Shown: positions 1-9,695, counted from the stretch's first letter. The stretch is DNA of 16,966 bases from Fragilaria radians (GCA_900642245.1 CAAAJI010000412.1:26982-43947); one strand, 5' to 3'. Made by a program: numbers and translations. Notes: generated from the sequence alone by a model not told the origin.

Positions 1-2412
1 GAGCCATTCAGACATTCAAAAATCATTTTGTCTCCGTCCTTTGCACCGTCCATTCCAAGTTCCTGCTCAGTGAATGGGATTGTCTACTTCCGCAAACAAC
101 CCTAACTTTGAATCTTCTTCGCTCCTCACGTATTCACACTTCCTTGTCGGCTTACGCCTCTCTCTTTGGCCAATTCGACTTCAACCAAATGCCACTTGCT
201 CCCATGGGCACCCAAATTGTTGCCCATACTTCAGCGGATTCCCGTACGCTCTTTGGTCAACATGGAAAGGTTGGATGGTACATTGGACCTTCCCTTGAGC
301 ATTATCAATGCTGGAAGTGCTACTTCCAAGACACTCTTCACAAACGTGATGTCTTGAAAGTTGATTTTTTCCCTGAAAAGATTCCTTTTCCTCAATTCTC
401 TTGCAATGACTATCTCAAACAAATGGCAGAAGATATGCTTCACCTCTTACAAGACTCCAATAATTCTCCTTCACTCAACCTGCTTGTATTCGGTTCACCC
501 ATCCTCAATGCCTATGCCAAAGTTGCAGATATCCTTTGCTGTGCCATCAAACCTACTCCACCACCTCACACTGCTAAGACAGCTGCCATCCCTTTGCCAA
601 GAATACTCCCATCAACTCCCATCAAACCAAGACCCGTGATTGTTCCTCTACTTCCACCCCCAGTTCCACTTCTGAGGGTGCCCATTTTACTCTCCAAGCC
701 TTCCCCTCCTCTAGCCATTGTTCGCAGGAGCCCACGTCTTGCTTCCCGTTCTTTTCTTTTGCAAACTCCCGTGTATACCCATCTTGCCCAGTCTATCCAC
801 CATGACCCTACCATTGCCGGCAAGATGTTTAACCCTATCACCAGTAAGGCAGAAACCATTGACTCCCTTCTCTCCGGTCCCAACTCTGCAATCTGGCTCA
901 AATCACTGTCAAATGAGTGGGGACAATGCACTCAAGGTCTCCACAAATCTTGCTCCGTTGACGATACCATTATTGGCAACAACACAATTGTGCTCATCTT
1001 CCCACATCAAGTCCCTGCTGGTCGCAAAGTAAAGTATGCCAACTTTGTCTGCACCATGCAACCTGGCAAAGCTGAGGTCTTCCCAATCTGCATGATGGTT
1101 GGTGGTGATCGCCTTGACGCCTACCAAGATGTCCATTCTCCCGCTGTTGGTGTCATTGACACCAAACTTCATCTCAATAGTGTCATTTCCGATGCCCATC
1201 TTGGTGCCCGTTATTGCACTGGTGATTTGAAGGATTCTTTCCTTGTCTCCAACATGCCCATCTACCAATACATGCGAGTTCATTGCCATTATGTTCCCCA
1301 GGAAATCATCAACGAGTACAATCTCACCGATCAGCACTTTAGCTCCAAGGGTTTTGTCTACCTTGAGATCCGCAAAGGTATGTATGGCCTCAAAGAGGCT
1401 GCCATCCTTGCGTACGATCAACTCAAGGCACACCTTGCCCCTAATGGATACTTCCCGGTTGCCCATACCCCCGGTCTCTGGCACCATATGGATCGACGCA
1501 CAACATTTACCCTTGCGGTTGACAACTTTGGCATCAAATTCTTCTCTCAGTCTGATGCTGATCATCTCTTCAATACTCTTGCTGCTAAGTATGCACTCAC
1601 CAGAGACTGGACCAGATCCAGCTACCTCGGGTTCACCATTTCCTGGAATTATGCTGCTGGCCATGTTGACATTTCCAAGCCAGACTATGTTCCCAAAGCC
1701 CTTCTTGCTTTACGTCATCCCTCCCCAGCTTGTCCCCAACATTCCCCACATCGCTGGACCACCCCTGTGTACAGCCAAAAAATTCAACTAGCCAACTCTG
1801 ATCTCTCTCCTCTCCTTGACAGTCTTGGTATCAAACATGTCCAACAAATCTCTGGTGTCTTCCTCTATTATTCACGGAGCTGCAATCCCACTATCATTGT
1901 TGCCCTCAACGAAATCTCCAACAGTCAATCCTCTCCAACCAAACATACCCGAGAGGCCTGCAACATGCTCCTTGACTATCTCTCCACCCATCCCAATGCC
2001 ACCATCCGTTATCATGCCAGCGACATGGTCCTAGCTGTCTGCTCTGATGCTGCCTATCTTTCTCTCCCAAATGCCCGTAGTTGTGCTGCTGGCTATTTCT
2101 TCCTGACCAATCTCCCTGGTGCAACCAGCTCGCCTCCAACTCCCAAGCTTAATGGTTCCATCCATGTTCTTTGCAGAACTATTCGCACAGTTGCTGCCTG
2201 TGCTTCTGAGGCTGAAACCATCAGTCTCTTTCTCAATGCCCAAGAGGCTGTTCCCATGCATACTGCTCTCTTGGGGACATCCGCAACCTGCCACTCCACT
2301 TGAGACTGACAATTCCACTGCTCATGGCATTCTCCGTGCTCAAGTGTGCATGAAAAGATCTAAACCCTTTGAGATGTGTTATCATTGGCTCAAAGATTGC
2401 ATTGCTCAGAAG
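1..2412 (+). pseudogene. Ty1/copia element A: integrase C-terminus, reverse transcriptase and RNase H, truncated at both ends
   Basis: This is the 3' half of a copia pol gene, which would encode replication and integration of a retrotransposon. The frame is open from nucleotide 3 to a stop at 2301-2303 with no need for a start codon, so the gene continues left of the window. In order it has the end of integrase (GWYIGPSLEHY near 270-305, the usual hydrophobic patch after the core), a proline-rich linker at about 540-720, RT at about 860-1900 and RNase H from about 2035. RT motif A Asp lies at 1224-1226 (GDLKD). The VDD box reads VDN at 1518-1526, so the second catalytic Asp is lost. RNase H keeps Asp at 2046-2048 and Glu at 2208-2210. 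A frameshift near 2262-2275 moves the remainder (WGHPQP, then TDNSTAHG with Asp at 2308-2310) into another frame. Homology stops near 2412, where an unrelated copia family begins. The + strand is unusually pyrimidine-rich compared with element B. Confidence 0.88.
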
Positions 2413-3300
2413 CAAGTATCCAAAAATTTAGGTTGGAGATTAACTGGTGAAATGCCAAAGTGTAGCAATTGTGCAATCGGAAAAGGTAAACAGAAAAGTG
2501 TGTCAAAGAAGAGCAATCATGTTGTTTCTGAAAAGGTTGGTGAACAATTTTTTTTGATGTTGCTGTATTTTTGAAGAAATTGATTCAGATGCCTCCGTAG
2601 AATCTACACGAAAAAGATACTGGAGAATCATTGTTGATGAGGCATCTCACCTTAAAGCATCTGATTTCTTTGTTACTAAAAAGAATATGATTGATGTGAC
2701 TTGTGAGAAATTATTTAAATGGAAGAATGATGGGAAACCTATTAAATATATTAGGCATGACGATGGGGGTGAGAACCGTGGGCTTAAGAACAGATTATAC
2801 AGTTTGGATTGGAAGTTTCCAATTAAGTTCAAATTTACAGGTTGTGACACCCCTCAAAGAAATTATTTAGCGGAATTTTTGCTTTACGATTGCCGTTAGA
2901 GGAAGGGCCATAATGAGTGCAGCACAAGTTCCGAAAGATTTCAGGAAGTTTTTTTGGAGAGAGGCATTTCAGAAGGCAACATATTTAGATGGATTAGTGT
3001 CTGTTGAAGTTCAAGGAGAATTTAAAACCCGAATTGAACATTTGGAGGGCAAATTACCTAGATTTTGTCAACAATTAAGGAAGTGGGGCAAAGCAGGTGA
3101 TGTGAAATTGCAAACTGCAACAGCCCCAAAGATGTATGATTGTGGTAAAGTATGTATGTTTGTGGGCTATAGTTGTGATCATAATGGAGATACTCTACGT
3201 ATGTGAGATTCTGATACAAAAAGGGTACACCTAAGCAGAGATATTGTTTGGTTGAACAAGATGTTTTTTTGCATCCGAAGTCAATTATGTTGACAAGCCC
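2413..3300 (+). pseudogene. Ty1/copia element B: pre-integrase zinc region and integrase, frameshifted
   Basis: This is the integrase part of a second copia family, which would insert the cDNA into the genome. It begins abruptly inside the pre-integrase region (LGWRLTGEMPKCSNC, with the CxxC half of the HHCC zinc site) at about 2413-2480. The integrase core follows in pieces. The first Asp is at 2556-2558, directly after an eight-T run where the frame slips by -1. Then comes WRIIVDE near 2620, the second Asp in RHDDGGEN near 2755-2780, and the Glu in QRNYLAE near 2855-2875. Another frame change at a T-run near 2876-2882 leads into the C-terminal part (GRAIMSAAQVP; FREAFQ-like; CMFVGYSCDHNGDTLRM). 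A TGA at 3204-3206 replaces the Trp expected in the MWD motif, which element B' still has. The gag and protease regions are missing. The piece is clearly dead but easily recognised from its similarity to B'. Confidence 0.85.
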
Positions 3301-3575
3301 TTTGTAACAAGTATTCGTGAATCAAAAATTGGCAACGAGAATGAAAAATTACATTCAGACGATGAAACCGAGTGTGTGATTTTGGAAGAGATTGATGAAG
3401 TAAGTAACAAACATGACAAAATGGAAGAAAGAAAAATGAACAAAGAGATGAAGACAACTAGATCTGGTAGAGCTGTTTGTCAACCTGGAAGGTATCGTGA
3501 AGAACTTGAAGGGTTGAATTTTGAAAGAAATGATTTTTTTAGGAATTTCACAACGATACTCAAGAGTTCAATTGA
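3301..3575 (+). pseudogene. Element B linker between integrase and reverse transcriptase
   Basis: This is the poorly conserved charged linker that separates integrase and RT in copia polyproteins. One frame (3376-3630) reads an acidic and basic stretch (EEIDEVSNKHDK, then TTRSGRAVCQPGRY), matching the acidic DDDDEIEQD and STTRLGRAI of element B' at about 7580-7640. Frames are broken around it. It has no catalytic role. Confidence 0.6.
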
Positions 3576-5172
3576 GTCGGTGCTGGACTTGGGGAGGGTA
3601 TTCAGCATACAGGTGAGTTACACATCTTGAAAATTAAAGATGCAATGCAAAGTGAGGATAAAGACAAATGGAAAGAAGCCATTGTAGCAAAGTTTAAGCG
3701 GATGATTGACAATAAAGTGTGGGTTCCAATTAAAGTTGACAAATTAACTGATAATTTGAAGATCTTAAGCAGCACATGGGCCATGAAAAAGAAGGCAAAT
3801 AGTCAATTTAAGGCTTGTATTACTGCCAGAGGTTTTCTTCAGGAGGATGGAGTACATTATAACATTAATTCAACAGCAGCACTGGTCACTAATGAAACAA
3901 CAATCAAAATTGTATTGACATTGATGACTATGGCCAATTGGGATGCACAAGTCATTGATGTTAAGGGAGCTTTTTTGAAGGGACAATTTTTGGATGATGA
4001 AAGTGTATATTTGCGTGTCCCTGAAGGATTTCAGGATAAGTATGAAAATGATGTTGTCTTGCACTTACAAAGAACTTTTTATGGTGTTTATTATTAACAG
4101 CTTTTAGAGCGATGGGATTTAAAAGAAGTGATTCAGACCCATGTTTATACTTCAAAAATACAGATAATGGATTGGTCATTTGGATTTCATGAGTTGATGA
4201 TTGTCTTTTAGTTGGTCATCAAGATGAGGTTAAAAAATATCATAAGATGATGAATGAGTATTTTGATTGCGACAATGTTGGAGAATTAAAGGAGTATGTC
4301 AGTTGTAAAATTGAGAGAAAAACGGATGAAAAATTGTTGGTAATTTCACAACCGGTAATTATACAAAGTTTTATTGATGAATTCTGTATCATTTCTAATA
4401 ACAAAATTGAAACTCCTGCACCAAGTGGTGAACTATTTTGTCCAGTTTCCAGTGGAGATGAGTTGAATGAGAAGGAACAGAAGCGGTACAGGACAGGCGT
4501 TGGCAAATTATTGTATTTGTTGAGGTGGTCTCGACCCGATATATTAAACATTACTTGCAAATTGTCGAGACATTTTTCAAAGGCAAATGAAGCACATATG
4601 ACAGCGATGAGGAGAGTGATGACTTTTTGCGTCAATACAATTGATAGTGGATTGCGTGTGAAACCTAAAGGTGAGTGGAATGGTTTTCCAAACACAATTT
4701 TTGAAATTATGGGAGTATCCAATTCCAATTATGCAAAAGATATGACTACTCAACGAAGTGTGAGTGGACATGTTGTGATTTTGAGTGATGTATTGGTCTC
4801 TGCACGAAGCAAATGCAAGAATGCGTCACATTATCCGTCACAGACGCAGAATTGATGGCAGTTTTCAGTTGCATTCAGGATATGATTTACATTAAAAATG
4901 TAATTGGTTTGATGGGTCTTAAAGTTTGATTGCCTATGGAAAGTCAAGTCAACAATAAAGGAGCCAAAGATCTTATTAACAGTTGGAATGTTGGAAGAAG
5001 GACAAGACACATTGGAGTCAGATTGAATTATTTGCGAGAGATGAAAGAAAAGGGTGTCATCAGAATTATTTGGATTTCTTCAAAAGAAAATGTGGCTGAT
5101 ATTTTGACAAAGAATCTTCCTTCAATTGATTATAAGAGGCATATTCAAGCACTTGGAATTATCAATATTTAG
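3576..5172 (+). pseudogene. Ty1/copia element B: reverse transcriptase and RNase H, inactivated
   Basis: This is the replication half of element B. RT enters at about 3576 (GEGIQHTGEL) and runs on through KWKEAI, STWAMKKK and motif A (VIDVKGAFLKG near 3950-3980). A small deletion near 4085-4100 removes the residues expected after YG(L/K)QAA, and the frame changes there. The catalytic VDD at 4193-4201 is intact, but a TGA stop at 4190-4192 immediately before it replaces the Trp seen in B' (ISWVDD). RT continues through YRTGVGKLLYLLRWSRPDI (about 4486-4545). RNase H has SNSNYA at 4718-4732 where B' has SDSDYA, TDAELMA near 4846-4860 after another frame change, VNNKGA at 4948-4965, and the terminal ADILTKNLP near 5095-5120. 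At least two RNase H acidic residues are therefore Asn. The stop at 5170-5172 is probably the original terminator, since the polypurine tract follows 14 bases later. Confidence 0.88.
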
Positions 5173-5186
5173 TTGATGGTCGCTCC

Positions 5187-5195
5187 GGGGGAAGG
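5187..5195 (+). other. Polypurine tract of element B
   Basis: The run GGGGGAAGG ends exactly where TGTC begins, shortly after the RNase H stop. This is where plus-strand DNA synthesis is primed in LTR retrotransposons, and it marks the inner edge of the 3' LTR. Confidence 0.7.
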
Positions 5196-5445
5196 TGTCA
5201 AGGATATAGGTTTCGGAGCGAACCCTAAAATGGTGCATAGACATTTGGAGAACAGTTAGAGTTTTAGGATTTTCAAGAAATCAAACGAATTTAGAAATTT
5301 GACGAGAAGATGACTATGTTATCCTTTAATCTACTATTAGGATTACAATTTGAGAAGTCATTAACGTAAATTATAGTAATTAGTCTGTAGAGCTAGAGTT
5401 GTCTTAGCAGAAGTGAAGGTGATCGATGCACTTGTCTTGAAGACA
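5196..5445 (+). repeat. Start of the 3' LTR of element B (outer end unresolved)
   Basis: The sequence begins TGTCAAGG directly after the polypurine tract, as expected for an LTR. No second copy exists in the window, so the outer edge cannot be fixed. CA ends are possible at 5409 (TTAGCA) and 5445 (AGACA, which would mirror the initial TGTC), or the LTR may extend to the insertion site of element B' at 5638. It does not resemble the B' LTR, so B and B' are related but distinct families. Confidence 0.45.
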
Positions 5446-5633
5446 TTGCATTGCCACGCTGATTCTAATTGTAGTTTTGTTCGTTTTGTAGTTGACTTCA
5501 TCATTTTCTCAATTTTCCCTATGACCGATACATTATGCTCCATTGATTACACTTATGCAGCATATGACTTTCATTGAGTGCTTATTTAACTCGACGTTCC
5601 GTAGCTCAGATGGAAAAATCTCTTTAGATAACT
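5446..5633. other. Short unassigned stretch between elements B and B'
   Basis: No open frame or homology is recognised. It is either the rest of the B LTR or old flanking DNA into which B' inserted. It contains a chance match to a tRNA A-box (5602-5613) without the rest of a tRNA. Confidence 0.4.
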
Positions 5634-5638
5634 TCAAC
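5634..5638. repeat. Target site duplication, left copy (TCAAC)
   Basis: These five bases sit directly outside the TG end of the left LTR and are identical to 10339-10343 directly outside the right LTR. Five bases is the usual duplication length for Ty1/copia integrases. Confidence 0.88.
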
Positions 5639-5895
5639 TGTTTGCTTACTCTAACAATTTACTAATACCTATTAGAAGCTTGGCTTATCAAATTATGATT
5701 ATAATTAGATGTTTCCTAAAATAGATTTCATGATTGAAAGCTCGATTGTGGAGTCAACCTTTGTCGATGTTCATACATGTATTCATTCACATTTTCACTA
5801 CATTCCAACCTAAAACGTCTTATTGCGTCATCGCTTGTCATCCAGTGTCACTCTTGATTACTTGGAATCCACTCATTTTCTGAATTGACTCGACA
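5639..5895 (-). repeat. 3' LTR of element B'
   Basis: This is a 257-bp copy that on the + strand starts TGTTTGCTTACTC and ends GACTCGACA, giving the standard TG...CA ends. It aligns along its full length with 10080-10338. A purine run (GAGAGGG on the - strand, 5896-5902) borders its inner edge and is the likely polypurine tract. Confidence 0.92.
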
Positions 5896-5939
5896 CCCTC
5901 TCATGAAGTAATCTCTGGATCATGATTGTCAACACTAAA

Positions 5940-6539
5940 CCTTTTGGAATGTTTGTTGTATAGGTTTACAGGTAAGTTTTTTGTAAGAATGTCCGTTCAT
6001 TTGTCATGTGTACTGATCCAATGAATCTCAATTACTCCACTTTCTTTCAATTCTCTCAAAAAAGTAAACCTTACTCCCATGTGCCTTGTTTGCCCTCCAA
6101 CACTCCAATTGTTAATTGTGTCCTTCTCTCCTTTGTTATCCAAATCAACCTTCATGGGTACTTTCACTTTCAAACCTATCAATTCCAATACATTCTGAAT
6201 ATAAAGCATGTCCTGGATACAATTCGTAACAGCAACCAACTCAGCTTCTGTAACCTACAGAGTCACTCATTCTTGCATCTTGCTCTTTGCTGTCACCAAT
6301 GCTCCATTTAAGAAAGTAGCATAACCACTCACAATCTTTCTAGTCTGCATGTCTTTTGCATAATCGGAATCCGATAATCCTGAAATTTCGAAAAAATACT
6401 TCTCATCTAATTTTCTATTCCACTCACCTTTTGGTTTGATTAAAAGCGCACGATTCTTTGTATTTAAGCAGAATGTCATAACTCTCTTCATAGCCTTGTC
6501 ATGTGCCAACGTCACAGTAATGAAATACCAAGATAGCTC
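5940..6539 (-). pseudogene. Element B' RNase H
   Basis: This is the RNase H domain that would degrade the RNA strand during reverse transcription. Reading leftward on the - strand: KAMKRVMTFCLNT (about 6495-6455), SDSDYAKDMQT with both Asp codons intact (about 6385-6350), then stops at the MQE position and a TEAELVAV segment, and DLDNKGEKDTINNW near 6145-6105. It continues through GVRFTFLREL and IHWISTHDK to a TGA (about 6000), followed by DILTKNLP near 5985-5960. The acidic residues are kept here, unlike element B, but several stops break the frame. The C-terminal end lies about 60 bases from the 3' LTR. Confidence 0.85.
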
Positions 6540-7579
6540 TCAAGTATTGTTCTGAATGTCCGGTTGACTCCACTTCAACAAATACAACAATTTTCCTACG
6601 CCCGAGCGATACACTTTTTGCTTTTCTGCACTCATTTGGTTGCTCAATTCTCCTGGAATAAACGTATCTCCATGAGAAGCTGGTGTTTCCAATTTAAAAT
6701 CCGGTTTCACTCCAAATTCATCTTCAAAACTTTGAATGATGACAGGCAATGAAATTCTTAAATTTGTACTTTCTTTATTTCTTTTGATCTTACATCCCAC
6801 ATACTGTTTCAAATCTCCAATATCCTCACATTCAAAAAATTGATGCATCATAATCATCTACCCAAGAAATCCAGATCACCATGCCCTTTTTTGAATTTTC
6901 AAATTAGAGACACGGATTGACACTGCTTCGCTGGAATCCCATGGTATTAAATGCCATTAATAACTCACGCCAGAATGCAAATGCAGCCTGCTTCAGCCCA
7001 TAAATTTTGCCCTGAAGTTTTAAAATCTATTCCATTGTTGTAAAACTTTTCAAAACTCTGTGGAATATGAAGATACATTGCTTCTCAAGCATTAAACCTG
7101 CCTTTCAAAACTCACCTTTTACATTGATTACATGTCCCTCCCATTCTGCAAGTGTTAGCATGATCAAAACAATTTTAATGGTGGTTTCATTGGTGACTGG
7201 TGCAGCTGTTGAATCTCCTCAAAAAGGTACTCCTTCTTCTTGTAAAAGACCTCGCACTGTAATTCTAGCTCTAAAATCTCTATTTTCCCCCCACTCCTGT
7301 TGTTGACAATGGCTTGGTAGTAGGGGGCAAATTGTTGAGTTTCACTTGTATCCAAACCAAATTCTGAATCATCCTATTGTCTTTTTCTTTAATCGCTTGA
7401 ATCCATTTTTCTTTTTCGGGTCCAGACATAGCTTCTTTATATTTTACCGCCTGTAATTCACCTGTATGTCCAATACCCTCCCCAATTGCAGTGCCAACCA
7501 ATAATGCTTTGGCCTCCAAACCATATATATCATCAACTGCTACCACTTCAAAATCCTCCTGAATCTTGCTGGCTTTCAA
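6540..7579 (-). pseudogene. Element B' reverse transcriptase
   Basis: This RT is in several frames on the - strand. The N-terminal part (7579-7280) reads GEGIGHTGELQAVKYKEAM and KWIQAIKEK. After a break near 7300 it continues with RARITVRGLLQEEGV and STAAPVTNETTIKIVL. Motif A reads VINVKGEF where element B has VIDVKGAF; the Asn codon is at 7123-7125, so the first catalytic Asp is lost. Next come YGLKQAAFAFWREL (about 7010-6970) and ISWVDD with the VDD box and preceding Trp intact (about 6875-6855). The thumb region at 6857-6540 reads QYVGCKIKRN, then YRSGVGKLLYLLKWSQPDI. Stops interrupt it at several points. It is inactive. Confidence 0.86.
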
Positions 7580-8690
7580 ATAGCTCTTCCCAAACGAGTT
7601 GTAGATTCATGGTTGAGGTTATCCCTTACCTGGTCTTGCTCTATTTCATCATCATCATCCGATTTTGTAACTACATCACCCACTTTGTTGGTGTGAAAGT
7701 CCTCAATATTGCCCTTTTTTAATGTTGAGTTGTGAAAATTAGGAATTAAAGGCCCCTCAATTGTTGATTGAGAACCACCAAAATGCATCCTTCCAGTCCA
7801 CATAATATCCCAACTTAAATGAACACGTTTTGTGTCAGGGTCCCACATTCTAAATTTGTCGCCTGCATGATTCAAACAATAGCCCACAAACATACAGGGC
7901 TTACCTCTACCATAAATCTTTGGGGTTGTTGAAGCACGTAATTTTACGATTCCTACTTCTCCCCATTCTCTCAAATTCTTTACAAATTGTTGCAATTGCT
8001 TTTCCCAATGTTCAAATCATGTTAATGTTTTGCTATCAATTTCAATCACGGTCAACCCATCTAAAAAAGTAGCGTTTTGAAAAGCTTCTCCCCAAGCATT
8101 TTCACGATAATACTTAGGAACTTTTGCGGCACTCATCATTGCCTTCCCACAACCAGCTATGGTTGAAAATACAACTTCTGCTAAGTGATTTTGCTGGGAG
8201 GTGTCCCTGCCAGTAAATTCAAATTGAACTGGTATTTTCCAATTGGATCCTTGAAGACAATTCATAAGCCCAAGATTTTCGACCCCGTCATCACAACAAA
8301 TATATTTAACAAGTTTTCCATCAGACTTCAACTTGAACAATTTTTCACACGGAGGTTGGCTCATTGCCTTCTTAGATATAAATAATTGCTGGTTTTTGAA
8401 TTGGGACTTTTTGTCTACCATAATAAGCCAGTACTATTTTGGCGTAGAATTGTCGTCAATTTCAGAATCCTGCTGTTCTTGCACCGAGGCAATGTCAAAA
8501 AAATTGGTTCTCCAACGTTGTCAGCAACCTTGTGATCAGTCTTCTTGTTTACATTCTTTTGACGCCCTTTACCTATCGCATAGTCCTCACATCTCTTGAA
8601 ATTGCCTTTTAAATGCCATCCCAGGCATGCCGCTGCATCCTTTGTTGCTCAAATTGAAAGATGACCAAGCTGTCAATGTGCTTCAATTGG
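7580..8690 (-). pseudogene. Element B' pre-integrase region and integrase
   Basis: This is the integrase region on the - strand. It begins with the pre-integrase histidine motif (LGHLS) near 8680, then CLGWHLKGNFKRCEDYAIGKG near 8630-8570; the second Cys of the expected CxxC is Tyr, so the zinc site is damaged. The first catalytic Asp (DIASVQEQQ) follows a seven-T run (- strand of 8497-8503) where the frame slips by -1, at the same place as in element B. The core continues in 8421-8017: CCDDGVENLGL holds the second Asp and QQNHLAEV the Glu. After a stop near 8017 the C-terminal domain (7995-7576) reads KPCMFVGYCLNHAGDKFRMWDPD, RVHLSWDIMW, then an acidic linker and TTRLGRAI. It gives the clearest reference for reading element B. 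Confidence 0.87.
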
Positions 8691-9271
8691 TGACATTTCT
8701 TTTTCTTTCTCCGGCAATTCTTGAACAATTGCATTAACCTCCGAACGCTTATTAATCTTCACAGCAAATAAAACACCTCTTGTTGTGTGAATCTTGATAT
8801 CAAAGGTAAGCTTATTGTTGTGTCTTTCCAATGAAAATGAGTTCTCATCACCTTGAAGTTTCCAATCAGAATTCATAATCTTTGGAACACTCAAAAGATC
8901 ATAACAACCATTCTTCAAAAACATTACACCAGAGATATCAATCGAGCCTTGTAGTTTCCCACTTTTATTGATTAGGGCCAGTAACTACAGTGGTCACTTT
9001 TTCTTCATTCCCATTGCCAATTACAACAGCAATATCCTCCTCTGGTGGGCTACAATTGCTCAACAACTGTAAATGGGGGGTCAAATGCACTTTAGCTCCG
9101 GTATCTGCTATCCAAATAGGAGGGTCTTCAACTTGACATTTTTCCTGCAAAGTCAAACCATATTCGACTATTTTTTCATTCTTTTGAACATACATGACGG
9201 TAAGTCCTTTTTCAGATCTCTTCTTCCACCCAGCTGGCCTTCTGCTCTTGTTTTCCTCCTCTCCCAGCATG
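8673..9271 (-). pseudogene. Element B' end of gag and aspartic protease
   Basis: This - strand region would encode the tail of gag and the protease that cuts the polyprotein. The frame 9270-8965 begins MLGEEENKSRRPAGWKK, matching the basic stretch that normally follows the second gag zinc knuckle. It then reaches the protease active site WIADTGAKVHLTPH near 9113-9072, with the DTG triad. A frameshift near 8950-8970 separates the next part (GKLQGSIDISGV, then 8924-8673 with VMFLKNGCYDLLSVPK and IHTTRGVLFAVKI), which ends in the EAH* before the pre-integrase histidines. The ATG at 9270-9268 is not a real start: it lies at the inversion joint, and gag enters from upstream. Confidence 0.84.
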
Positions 9272-9277
9272 AAAAAA

Positions 9278-9689
9278 GGTACATATCCATCCGCGTTATT
9301 TGAAACCCTAACCTCAATTCAAAATCAGTTTCTTGGTCCAGGAGTTAGACTTCCAAAAGATGAGATAATTGCGATCATTTTGGATGTAGCAAGTGAAGAG
9401 TACCAACCAATTCTCTCAGTTGAAAGGAGAATGAAAGGTGAAGATTTAACCGTAGAAGATTTGGAAAGAGGAATGTGTGAGGAGTATAGGCAATTGAATT
9501 TAGCATATACCAAGAAAGTAGAGGATAACATTGAAATACTCCTCTTCTTAGGAGTGTGTTACAACTGTGGTAAGTCCGGACATTGTGCTAATGAATGCAA
9601 AGTGAAGAATGATGATCAAGGAAGTAAGAATACCAAGTCTTTAGGAAGTGCAATAATTGTGGACTACGTGGTCATACAGGGAAAAACTG
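9278..9689 (+). pseudogene. Element B' gag C-terminal half with two zinc knuckles, inverted relative to the element
   Basis: This stretch encodes the nucleocapsid part of gag, which packages element RNA, but it lies on the + strand inside a - strand element. From the left it reads KKGTYPSALFETLTS, then SVERRMKGEDLTVEDLERG, then a first CCHC knuckle CYNCGKSGHCANEC at 9557-9598. A frameshift near 9610-9645 precedes a second knuckle CNNCGLRGHTGKNC at 9649-9690. These are the pieces missing between the - strand gag N-terminal part and the protease region. The segment is bounded by A6 at 9272-9277 and T6 at 9690-9695. Turning it round rejoins the reading frame on both sides. I therefore call it an in-place inversion, not a separate insertion. 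Confidence 0.85.
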
Positions 9690-9695
9690 TTTTTT

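Noticed and set aside
909..1664. Long antisense open frame of 251 codons over element A
   Set aside because: It is the shadow of the well-supported copia reverse transcriptase on the + strand; its translation shows no recognisable domain.
718..1791. Several + strand frames within element A, Ser/Pro/Leu-rich
   Set aside because: They are out-of-frame shadows produced by the pyrimidine-rich composition.
3204..4192. TGA read as tryptophan (altered genetic code)
   Set aside because: The LRR gene ends with TGA at the expected place and uses TGG for Trp, and element B has many other frame lesions.
5590..5640. tRNA-like A-box (TAGCTCAGATGG at 5602-5613) near the B' insertion site, suggesting Pol III-targeted integration
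   Set aside because: No acceptor stem pairing, anticodon arm or B-box is found, even when the pre-insertion flanks are joined at 5638/10344. It is probably a chance match.
9194..9277. Start of the + strand gag frame at 9194
   Set aside because: The first 26 codons lie left of the inversion joint and are antisense to the - strand gag tail; only the part from the A6 tract onward is gag.
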